A DNA stretch of 64,000 nucleotides. It comes from Algoriphagus machipongonensis (GTDB lineage Bacteria > Bacteroidota > Bacteroidia > Cytophagales > Cyclobacteriaceae). The notes under the pieces were generated by a model that searched no databases, was not told the origin of the DNA, and worked only from the letters and a program-made list of their open reading frames with translations. Below are positions 45,388 to 53,295 of the stretch, one piece after another. The stretch covers positions 1,863,001 through 1,927,000 of the forward strand of contig NZ_CM001023.1 in assembly GCF_000166275.1 (NCBI RefSeq), written 5' to 3'. The translations under genes were made by a program, and so were the position numbers. The first letter of the stretch is position 1. Each line of letters opens with the position of its first letter.

Positions 45388-46650
45388 TTATTTTTTATGA
45401 CCCAAAACCCAGAACATCTCAATTTTACCTTTGTTTTTTGCTGAGATAAGGCCTCTCTCTTCCAACTCAAAATGTTCTTTTACTACCTGATGGGTAAATG
45501 CAGAAATATTTACTCGACCTGGCGCGCTGTTTTCTTCTATTCTGGCAGCAGTGTTTACAGCATCTCCCCAGATATCGTAAACATATTTTTTATCTCCTAC
45601 GACACCAGCTACCACTGTACCTGTATTGATCCCAATCCTAAAATCGAAAAATGGCAGACCTTCTGTTTCCCTGAGAACCTTATAGGCATCATTGGTTTTT
45701 TGTATTTCCAAAGCGGCAGCCACAACATCCCGAGCAGTTGCTTTGTTGCCTTTTGGGACTCCAGCTGCTGCTAAATAAGCATCCCCTATAGTCTTAATTT
45801 TCTCTAAGCCATGCTTTTGTATAATGGCATCAATCCGCTGAAAATAAGTGTCTAGTAATGCTACCAACTGATCGGGAAGCAAGCCTTCGGAAACGATGGT
45901 GAAGTTCTTAACATCGGCAAAAAGTACCGTTACATTATCATGAAGTCGAGCTTGAGTCCTACCCGTACTTTTTAACTCCTCCGCTATGTCGGCAGGAAAG
46001 ATATTCAGAAGTAGATTTTCAGAACGCTCCTGTTCAAATTCTAATTCCTTTTGCTTCGCTACCAAGCTTTCTAATGCCTGTTGTTTGAGCTTCTCAAAAG
46101 TATTGGCGATTAAAAAGAAAATAGCTACAAGTCCAGCCATCGCAAAGGCTAGGAAGGGGTAATGGTATTTTTCTCTGTCGTAAGTAAATGGGAATTCATA
46201 GCCACTTACTATTAAAACAAAATAGACTATCACATAGAGGATACATAGAGCTAAAACTGCATAAGCAGTCTTTCTATTGGTAAGGAGTAAAACTATAGGG
46301 GCAGTAAGGGTAATCCAGGGAGAAACCGGAGAAGTAAATAGTCCGCCTGAATAGTAAACCAAAATGGCATTGAGCCAAATTGTATACAAACTCATCACAA
46401 AACCCAGGGTGTTGATGTGGATAAAACGAAGGAGTAATATGTTGCCAATGAAAAAGAAGACGCTGAGAATCATGGTCCAGATTCCTGTTTCGAAGCTGAT
46501 GAAATAACTCATCACCCCATAAGCGGTGCCGAAGATTAAATTAAAAAGGCATGTATTAATAAAAAGTTTGTGTTTGCGCAGCAAGTCCACATCACCAGTA
46601 GGTAGTGTTGGTATCGCCCAATTGTGAATATTGCCTAAAATTTTGCTCAT
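45388..46650 (-). CDS. Membrane-bound class III adenylate cyclase
   Basis: 420 aa. Six TM segments (about 30-180), then a coiled-coil-like linker (183-212) and the SENLLLNIFPADIAEELK hinge, then the catalytic domain. Metal aspartates Asp246 (FADVKNF) and Asp290 (IGDAYLA); adenine-selecting pair from KIKTIGD (Lys284/286) and YDIWG (Asp359); transition-state Asn366 and Arg370 in NTAAR. These favour ATP over GTP. It makes cAMP at the cytoplasmic face. The gene start overlaps the end of the upstream 226-aa membrane protein by 4 nt (ATGA), so expression is coupled. The TM part probably senses a membrane signal. Confidence 0.9.
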   Translation of the reverse strand: MSKILGNIHNWAIPTLPTGDVDLLRKHKLFINTCLFNLIFGTAYGVMSYFISFETGIWTMILSVFFFIGNILLLRFIHINTLGFVMSLYTIWLNAILVYYSGGLFTSPVSPWITLTAPIVLLLTNRKTAYAVLALCILYVIVYFVLIVSGYEFPFTYDREKYHYPFLAFAMAGLVAIFFLIANTFEKLKQQALESLVAKQKELEFEQERSENLLLNIFPADIAEELKSTGRTQARLHDNVTVLFADVKNFTIVSEGLLPDQLVALLDTYFQRIDAIIQKHGLEKIKTIGDAYLAAAGVPKGNKATARDVVAAALEIQKTNDAYKVLRETEGLPFFDFRIGINTGTVVAGVVGDKKYVYDIWGDAVNTAARIEENSAPGRVNISAFTHQVVKEHFELEERGLISAKNKGKIEMFWVLGHKK

Positions 46651-47327
46651 GCAGTTTGCAACTGTTTTCGCTTTCGATACATCAAAATAATAAATGCTAT
46701 ATCAAATGCCGCTACCACAAAGTAGATAACCCAAAGAAAATGGTTTTCAGGGTATTTCATGCTAAACATGACACTTATAATACCTGTACCCAAAAACTTA
46801 CTCCAAGCCAGTAAAGTACTGTGCTCAGGAAAGTTTGGAACATAAAGCAAACTTAAAAAGGCAACACTCATCACAATATTGACAATATAGGCATCTAAAA
46901 CACCCATTGGTAAATCATATTGGATCATGAAAAGTGAACTTAAAGGAATGCTGCCTGCCAAACCTACCAAGACTAACCATTTTATGTTTTTCTTGAAAAA
47001 AGGTGTGGTAAACTGTTTGTAACCGTATTTCAGAAGTTTGTAAACAATAAACGTGTCTAAAAGAAACCATCCCCAATAGGCGATTACCAAAGCTTTTCCC
47101 ATGTCAGGTACCCAGAAAAAAGCACCCCCTATTTCATTTCCATAATTGCATACAACAGCTACGGCCGGGATGATGACTGTTTTGCTTTTAATTGCCACAC
47201 GGATGATAACAATATAGGCCACAATCCATAGTAATGCTCCAGTTGTGAAAAGTACAATTTGAAGCGGAGTATAATTGCTTGTATCAAACCAGGGGTGAGG
47301 TTCCTGTATGTATTCCCAGATGGTCAT
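46647..47327 (-). CDS. Polytopic membrane protein, Pyr4/PaxB-like terpene cyclase candidate
   Basis: 226 aa, about seven TM segments. The segment LLWIVAYIVIIRVAIKSKT (about 32-50), CNYGNEIGGAFFW with Glu65, WFLLDTFIVYKLLKYG with Asp91, and Asp209 in the last helix match in order and spacing what I know of the Pyr4/PaxB integral-membrane terpene cyclases, where Glu63 and Asp218 are essential in Pyr4. The usual Trp before the Glu is Asn here. Substrate would be a prenylated acceptor or epoxide in the membrane. It follows the FAD oxidoreductase gene by 21 nt and overlaps the cyclase gene. If the family call is wrong it remains an unknown membrane protein. Confidence 0.5.
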   Translation of the reverse strand: MTIWEYIQEPHPWFDTSNYTPLQIVLFTTGALLWIVAYIVIIRVAIKSKTVIIPAVAVVCNYGNEIGGAFFWVPDMGKALVIAYWGWFLLDTFIVYKLLKYGYKQFTTPFFKKNIKWLVLVGLAGSIPLSSLFMIQYDLPMGVLDAYIVNIVMSVAFLSLLYVPNFPEHSTLLAWSKFLGTGIISVMFSMKYPENHFLWVIYFVVAAFDIAFIILMYRKRKQLQTA

Positions 47328-47348
47328 TCTTAATTGTTTTTGTTGAAA

Positions 47349-49214
47349 TTATGTATTGGAGGGCTTCGCCTTTGGTTTTTTGACAAATAGCTTGGTGATT
47401 TTACCAATGAGATTGAACAACCAATGGACGAGTTTGATAAACCAAGGAAAGTTTTCGTTCCAAGGCATACCTTTCTTAAATCGTCTTTTATCATACCATC
47501 GCAGGGGAGCAAGAAGCCAAGGTTCGTGTAGATTCCAGATTTCACATTTAGAAGCAGAAGATCCACTTCTTTCCAAAATTACATTAACGGCCCGTCTTGC
47601 CGCTTCATTGGCTCCTTCCATTGTGGCCAAATCTGTATGTGTACGAACATAATCACTGGCAAAAAAGAGGTTGTCAATGTTGCAATAAGCATCAGGACGA
47701 AGATCCCATGTTCTGGTATTATTAACCAATAATGGTTCTTTATCGACTGTTTTGAATTGGTCTTTTGAATTGCCGGGAATCAAAGTTGCCATGTATTTCC
47801 CTTTCCAGTTTTTGATCACATCTAATGAGCAATCTTTCAACTGGCTGATATCCAGTTTCTCATCTTTTTCAGTGGCAGGACTGTAATTGATGTCTCTATC
47901 CAGGTTACAGAAAACAACCATATCCGAAGTTAAAAGCGCCTTCCCATTCTCGCGAAGTCCCAAGTTGAGCTGACACCAAACTTCCTGCATAATTTCCTGT
48001 TTAGTGCATTCCTTGGCAGCTTTTCCATTATATCCAATCTGGTTCCAATCACTGATGTCAACAGAAATAATTCCTTTTACATCGCCATTTCCATATTTTG
48101 ATAAGTCGACGTTTTTCCAGAATTGAGGTTGGCTGATGGCAGTCACAGCCCAAGGAGAGTCTATTACCATCATATGACCACGAGTGATTTTGACATCTTC
48201 CTTCAAATAGAACTGCATTCCCGTCATCCATTGTACATCATTGGCAAGCTCTTGAATCCCTAGTAGTTGATTGTCAGCCTTTAAGATATTTTCATTCAAC
48301 AGTGGGGCCATGGCCTCCACCGGAATCGCCATGATATAATAATCACCTTTGATACTTTTGACTTCTCCACTTTCATTTTGAACAGAAATTCCGGTTATCA
48401 CCGATTCTTTATCTTCATTTCCCGGTTCACAATGCACCTCTTTCAAAACCTCCCCATGATGATAATGTACACCTTCTCCAATAAGGTAATCTCGCCATGG
48501 ATTGAGCCAAGCCTCATTTGTGGGGGCATTAAGTACCCTGTCTGTATGGGTGAAAGGGTTTGCCATTTGAAAAATAAGCTGCAATAAAATGTCCCCGCCA
48601 GTTCTGGTGCTAACCAATCGAGGTTTTGCAGCGACTAAGGTCCTGGTAATTCCTCCGACGAAAAATTCACGGTAAGCTTCACTTTGATCATCGGCCCCGG
48701 TAAATTCCCACCAGGCCAGCCTCTCATATTCCTGTAATCGACGCTCATAGCAACTAGTCATCAGTTGCCATATTTTGTCCATAAACATGTAAATGTCTTT
48801 TTGGGAAAGCCCTGTGTCTCCTACATTCATCTCTTCGGCGATAAGCTTCAGATCATGAAGGCTTTTTGGGAAATTGACAAGTCCAATAATGCCATTTTTC
48901 CCTTCTCTTCCCATCATTACTCTATTGGTGGATATCAGATTGTCATAAACACCCTTTTTGTTTCCCTTAAAAGGGATCCGCTTCATAGTGTCTGTCACAT
49001 GTTTATAAAAACCTGGAAAAAATCGAAATCCATGTTCGCCTGGCAAGCCCAAGCGATCACCTTTTGCGGTATGTGGAATATTTGTACTCCGGGCTTTGCC
49101 TCCTACATACTCAGGTTGTCTTTCGTAAACATGCACCTCAAAACCTCTTTCTATCAGTTCATGGGCTGCGCTCATTCCGGCAACACCACCACCAGCAATA
49201 ATTATTTTTTTCAT
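47349..49214 (-). CDS. FAD-dependent oxidoreductase, phytoene-desaturase/amine-oxidase superfamily
   Basis: 621 aa. The N-terminal dinucleotide-binding motif is IIIAGGGVAGMSAAHELIERG (GxGxxG at 8-13) with Glu31 closing the second strand. GEHGFRFFPGFYKHV follows at about 59. The C-terminal FAD-closing motif DNLFFASDYVRT...ATMEGANEAARRAVN is near 540-570. This places it with carotenoid/squalene-type desaturases and flavin amine oxidases. No signal peptide. The last helix-rich tail (FPWFIKLVHWLFNLIGKITKLFV) looks membrane-associating. First gene of an operon with the membrane terpene-cyclase candidate and adenylate cyclase, so an isoprenoid substrate is a reasonable inference. Confidence 0.85.
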   Translation of the reverse strand: MKKIIIAGGGVAGMSAAHELIERGFEVHVYERQPEYVGGKARSTNIPHTAKGDRLGLPGEHGFRFFPGFYKHVTDTMKRIPFKGNKKGVYDNLISTNRVMMGREGKNGIIGLVNFPKSLHDLKLIAEEMNVGDTGLSQKDIYMFMDKIWQLMTSCYERRLQEYERLAWWEFTGADDQSEAYREFFVGGITRTLVAAKPRLVSTRTGGDILLQLIFQMANPFTHTDRVLNAPTNEAWLNPWRDYLIGEGVHYHHGEVLKEVHCEPGNEDKESVITGISVQNESGEVKSIKGDYYIMAIPVEAMAPLLNENILKADNQLLGIQELANDVQWMTGMQFYLKEDVKITRGHMMVIDSPWAVTAISQPQFWKNVDLSKYGNGDVKGIISVDISDWNQIGYNGKAAKECTKQEIMQEVWCQLNLGLRENGKALLTSDMVVFCNLDRDINYSPATEKDEKLDISQLKDCSLDVIKNWKGKYMATLIPGNSKDQFKTVDKEPLLVNNTRTWDLRPDAYCNIDNLFFASDYVRTHTDLATMEGANEAARRAVNVILERSGSSASKCEIWNLHEPWLLAPLRWYDKRRFKKGMPWNENFPWFIKLVHWLFNLIGKITKLFVKKPKAKPSNT

Positions 49215-49489
49215 AAAATGGGCTTCTAAAAAAATCTGAATTTTAGATCTTCTGGATTAAAATTCGGGGGGATTCTTTTGCTATTTATCTCAAGATAAAA
49301 GATTTCCTGTAATTCTAAGCAAGAGAGCTCTAAGTATGAAAAACGTAGTTATAGTTTTGAAAATCAGATTGGTGCATTTGAAATAGAGATCGGTCGGGCT
49401 AATAATTAGACTTGAGATCCAATTCAAGTCATATTCCAGATCTTACCTAAAAGTAGTAGGCAATCGCCATTTGAGGTTTTGCCCGAATA

Positions 49490-49581
49490 CGAACGAAATT
49501 GTCCGAGTAAATTATGGTTCATTTCATAAAAACCTCTCTTCAACGAAACTGAGGTGCGTTTTCTATGGCATAATTGTAGAA
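49490..49581 (+). promoter_or_regulatory. Sigma-54-like promoter and activator palindrome for the DUF4097-permease unit
   Basis: CGAACGAAATTGTCCG at 49490-49505; TGGCATAATTGTAGAA at 49566-49581, 76 bp apart. Predicted start near 49592. This excludes an ATG at 49586 and supports 49613 as the start codon. Confidence 0.78.
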
Positions 49582-49612
49582 AAAGATGTTGTGTATTTTA
49601 TCCAACCATCTC

Positions 49613-50557
49613 ATGAAAGATTCAACAATTAATTTCATCGCTTTTTCCTTCCTCCTGTTTTTTGCGTCTGTGCAGCAGGTTTCTGCTAAGGTCTTTGCTG
49701 ATCCATATTTAACCAAAGAATTCACGCTTAATGGAAAAGGAAACTTGGATGTAGAAACTTCAGGAGCTAGTATAGCTGTAACAGGAGTGAGTGGAAATCA
49801 AGTGCTAGTGGAAATGTATGTCAAAAGAAATGGTAAGACAATAGAATCTTCGGACCCAGAAGTAGAAGAATTTCTTGAAGCATACGATTTGGACATTTCT
49901 AAAAGTGGTAATACCATATCCGTGAAAGTAAAAAAGAAAAGTAGTAGTATTTGGAGAAGAGGGAATAACCTAAATCTTTCTTTTAAAGTGCAGGTTCCCA
50001 CTGATATCTCCTCTGATTTCCAATCTAGCGGTGGCTCTATCTCCATGAGTGGGTTAGCAGGAGATCAAAGAATTGCTACCAGTGGAGGTAGTATTAGAAT
50101 AGAGAATGCATCAGGAACAGTAGTGTCAAAAAGTTCTGGAGGCTCTTTTTCTCTGAATGATTTTGATGGAGAAGTGGATATTCAAACGAGTGGTGGTTCT
50201 GTGAAAATTGATGGATTGGAAGGGGAATTGAAAATTAATACCTCCGGAGGAAGCGTGACCTTAGAAGATATTTCTGGGAGCATCGATGCCAATACCAGTG
50301 GTGGTTCTATCAGAGCAAAACTTTTGGGAGTTGATGATGATCTTTCATTCAGAAGCTCTGGTGGAAGTATTTCTGCCATTGTTCCTTCAGGCCTTGGTTT
50401 GGATTTGGATTTAAGAGGTGGTCGGGTCAATTCAAAATTTGTGAATTTCGACGGAGAAGTGAAAAAAGATATGATTGTTGGAAAAATGAACGGTGGTGGC
50501 TATTTGCTATCTATGCAGAGTTCAGGAGGAAGCATCAATCTGGAATTTATGGATTGA
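49613..50557 (+). CDS. DUF4097-type secreted beta-strand repeat protein
   Basis: 314 aa from the ATG at 49613; an ATG at 49586 would precede the predicted transcript. Signal peptide MKDSTINFIAFSFLLFFASVQQVSA. The mature part shows repeats of about 21 residues with S/T-S/G-GGS at the turn (SSGGSISMS, TSGGSIRIE, SSGGSFSLN, TSGGSVKID, TSGGSVTLE, TSGGSIRAK, SSGGSISAI), typical of DUF4097 and related to the SGSG solenoids of the DUF2807 proteins. Periplasmic or surface. First gene of a sigma-54-like unit with permeases 10 and 11 (115-nt gap). Confidence 0.87.
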   Translation: MKDSTINFIAFSFLLFFASVQQVSAKVFADPYLTKEFTLNGKGNLDVETSGASIAVTGVSGNQVLVEMYVKRNGKTIESSDPEVEEFLEAYDLDISKSGNTISVKVKKKSSSIWRRGNNLNLSFKVQVPTDISSDFQSSGGSISMSGLAGDQRIATSGGSIRIENASGTVVSKSSGGSFSLNDFDGEVDIQTSGGSVKIDGLEGELKINTSGGSVTLEDISGSIDANTSGGSIRAKLLGVDDDLSFRSSGGSISAIVPSGLGLDLDLRGGRVNSKFVNFDGEVKKDMIVGKMNGGGYLLSMQSSGGSINLEFMD

Positions 50558-50672
50558 CAATATTCCAAATTAAACCTTCAATCAATATTGAATCTCGAAA
50601 AACCATGTCTGTGATGGGTGATTTGAGAATTACCAAATCCTGAATCTCCAATTTTAAAAGATTAACTCGTTC

Positions 50673-53087
50673 ATGTGGCGTAACAACCTTAAAATATCAT
50701 TTAGAAATCTGAAAAGGCATAAGTCACTTACTGTGATCAATGTTTTCGGAATGGCTGTTGGGCTTGCAGCGTGTTTGTTGATCGGATTGTTTGTGTTTGA
50801 TGAGTTGGCCTACGATCAAGGGGTCAAGGATTCGGAGCGAATTTACAGAATTGCTTTAGAGACCAGTGAAAGTAAGTGGGCAGGAACTCCTGGACCACTC
50901 GCTGAAGCGATAAAAAATGATTTTGAGGAAGTAGAAAATTCCACTCGTATCATGAAGTTTCCCGAGCTGGACCAGATGCTATTGAAAAGTGAAAGAAATG
51001 GGGAAATAACTCAGTTTTACGAATCAAAGGGTTACTACGTGGACTCCACATTTTTTAATGTGGTTGATTATCCTTTGCTAAGCGGCAGCAAAGAAAATGC
51101 ACTCAATTCACCAAATTCGATTGTGCTTTCGGCTACTTTGGCAAGTAAGATATTTGGAAGTTCCGACCCCATCAATCAACCTATTTCCGTTGGTTTGCCA
51201 TTTGGGGATTTTGATTATACCGTGACGGGGGTTTTTGAAGATAATGGAAGAAGATCCCATATCGATCCGAATTTCTTCCTTTCGATGGAAAATAATGACA
51301 TTGGAAATGCTGTAAAAAGAATGACAAGTTGGGCTGCCAATAACATTTTTTACACTTATGTAAAGTTACAACCTTCGGCAGATCCAGATTCTTTTGAAGC
51401 CAAACTTCCTGCTTTTTTTGATAAACATGGAGCAGCAGATCTGAAGGCGATGGGAGTGGAGAAAAGCTTGTTTTTGCAGCCTTTGGAAGATATTTACCTT
51501 CACTCAAGAATAGAATACGAATTGGGTACGACTGGCAATATCACGACCTTATATGTTTTTAGTTCGGTTGCTTTCTTTATTCTTCTGATCGCATGCATCA
51601 ATTTTATGAATCTTGCTACTGCGAGATCAGAAAAGCGATCCAAAGAAGTAGGAATAAGGAAATTGCTGGGAGCACAAAAGGGTGCTTTGGTTCAGCAGTT
51701 TTTGGGTGAGTCCATCATGGTGTCCTTTCTGGGATTAATTATGGCTTTTCTGATTGCCTCACTTTGCATGCCTTTTTTCAATCAATTGACAGGAAAAGAA
51801 TTAGACCTATTCCAACGCACATTTCCTTTGGTTTCTATTTTCGGTTTGGCATTAGTCGCCGGGTTATTAGCTGGAACCTATCCGGCATTTTTCCTATCTG
51901 GATTTACACCTAGTTCTGTATTGAAAGGAAAATTCAAAGGGAAAGTATCTGGGGTTTCGTTGCGGCAAATATTGGTTGTGTTTCAATTTGCAATTTCTTC
52001 CTGTCTGATTTTGATGGTATTGGTGATGAAAAACCAGATGGATTTTGTTCAAAATCAAGACTTGGGATTTTCTAAAGATCAGCAATTGATTTTACCTCTT
52101 CAAAGCGAAGAAGCTGCAGGGAAATATGAGGTTTTAAAAGCAAGCTTGCTTCAGGATTCCAAGGTAAAGTCTGTAACCATTGCCACTACTTATCCCGGGG
52201 TAGAAAGCATCGAGAGCATGATGTATTATGCAGAAGGACAACCAAAGGATAATTTGGTGAACATTACCAATGCCTTCGTAGGAGATGATTTTGTAGAGAC
52301 TTTGGGATTTACCCTTTTGGAAGGTAGAAGCTTTACGGAGGAATATACAGCAGACTTAAGCCAGATCATTTTGAACGAATCAGCAGTGAAAGCATTAGGT
52401 TATGAAACCTCAAATGCGGTGGGTAAAAAAGTGTTTTTTGACTGGGGAGGGGAGCAGGTGAGTTATGAAATCGCTGGTGTGGTCAAAGATTTTCATTTTC
52501 AAAGTTTGCATAAGCAAATTCAGCCTTATGCCTTTATCAACCAAAATAACGGAGGCTATCTCATTGCAAATTTTGCAGGAAATAATACTGGTGAAGTTTT
52601 GTCAAACGCCGAGTCAATCTGGAAGAAATCAGGTATCAATGAGCCTTTTGTTTATTCATTTTTAGACCAGGATTTTCAACAGAATTATGAGAAAGAAGAG
52701 CGATTCGGAAAAATGATTATTGGATTTGCCTTATTGGCAATTTTCATAGCCTGTCTGGGATTATATGGTTTGACTGCTTTTATGACGGAGCAGCGCACCA
52801 AAGAAATAGGCATCAGAAAGACCATGGGCGCAACCGATTGGAGTATCATGTCATTGCTTTCAAAGGATTTTGCCAAGACAGTGGTTCTTGCCATTTTGAT
52901 TTCTATCCCTTTAAGTGTCTATCTCGCAGATTCTTGGCTTGAGAATTTTGCATTTAAGATTGAATTGAAGTGGTGGTATTTTGGGTTGACGGGATTAGCA
53001 GCATTAATGATTGCAATGATCACGGTGAGTTTTCAGTCAGTTAAAACTGCGTTGATGAATCCGGTGGATAGTTTGAAAAGCGAATAA
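50673..53087 (+). CDS. MacB/FtsX-type ABC transporter permease (paralog 10)
   Basis: 804 aa. The N-terminus MWRNNLKISFRN departs from the KNY consensus (RNN). FtsX motifs KEVGIRKLLGAQK at 324 and KEIGIRKTMGATD at 710; end NPVDSLKSE. Core domain 1 contains YYVDSTFFNVVDYPLLSGSKENAL and DIYLHSRIEYELGTTGNITTLYVF. Core domain 2 has GVVKDFHFQSLHKQ. Co-oriented with the DUF4097 gene upstream and permease 11 downstream, with no sigma-54 element between. Confidence 0.93.
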   Translation: MWRNNLKISFRNLKRHKSLTVINVFGMAVGLAACLLIGLFVFDELAYDQGVKDSERIYRIALETSESKWAGTPGPLAEAIKNDFEEVENSTRIMKFPELDQMLLKSERNGEITQFYESKGYYVDSTFFNVVDYPLLSGSKENALNSPNSIVLSATLASKIFGSSDPINQPISVGLPFGDFDYTVTGVFEDNGRRSHIDPNFFLSMENNDIGNAVKRMTSWAANNIFYTYVKLQPSADPDSFEAKLPAFFDKHGAADLKAMGVEKSLFLQPLEDIYLHSRIEYELGTTGNITTLYVFSSVAFFILLIACINFMNLATARSEKRSKEVGIRKLLGAQKGALVQQFLGESIMVSFLGLIMAFLIASLCMPFFNQLTGKELDLFQRTFPLVSIFGLALVAGLLAGTYPAFFLSGFTPSSVLKGKFKGKVSGVSLRQILVVFQFAISSCLILMVLVMKNQMDFVQNQDLGFSKDQQLILPLQSEEAAGKYEVLKASLLQDSKVKSVTIATTYPGVESIESMMYYAEGQPKDNLVNITNAFVGDDFVETLGFTLLEGRSFTEEYTADLSQIILNESAVKALGYETSNAVGKKVFFDWGGEQVSYEIAGVVKDFHFQSLHKQIQPYAFINQNNGGYLIANFAGNNTGEVLSNAESIWKKSGINEPFVYSFLDQDFQQNYEKEERFGKMIIGFALLAIFIACLGLYGLTAFMTEQRTKEIGIRKTMGATDWSIMSLLSKDFAKTVVLAILISIPLSVYLADSWLENFAFKIELKWWYFGLTGLAALMIAMITVSFQSVKTALMNPVDSLKSE

Positions 53088-53104
53088 AAGTATCAAGTAA
53101 AAAT

Positions 53105-53273
53105 CTTGCCTGCCGAAGGTAGGCATCTAGTATTAAGAAACAAGAGTCAAAAATCAAGATCCAAGAAACAAGATCCAAGAAACAAGAGTCAAGAATCAAG
53201 ATCCAAGATACAAGAGTCAAGAAACAAGAGTCAAGAAACAAGAACCAAGAGTAAAGAGTCAAGAACCAAGAAA
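53105..53273. repeat. Hairpin plus nineteen CAAGANN heptamers between permeases 10 and 11
   Basis: CTTGCCTGCCGAAGGTAGGC at 53105-53124, then 19 consecutive 7-bp units at 53141-53273 (caagagt, caaaaat, caagatc, caagaaa, caagatc ... caagaac, caagaaa). This is the longest and cleanest CAAGANN array in the window and ends 22 nt before the ATG at 53296. Confidence 0.88.
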
Positions 53274-53295
53274 AGAACCTTACAACCTTAGAACT

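Noticed and set aside
47356..49229. Open frames on the + strand across the FAD oxidoreductase gene
   Set aside because: They are antisense shadows of a well-supported gene and show no family features.
49586..49612. Upstream ATG of the DUF4097 gene
   Set aside because: It lies before the predicted transcript start and precedes a complete signal peptide beginning at 49613.
53041..53262. Repetitive open frame on the - strand (LDSCFL repeats)
   Set aside because: A by-product of the CAAGANN array, in which a 7-bp period without stops opens all frames on that strand.
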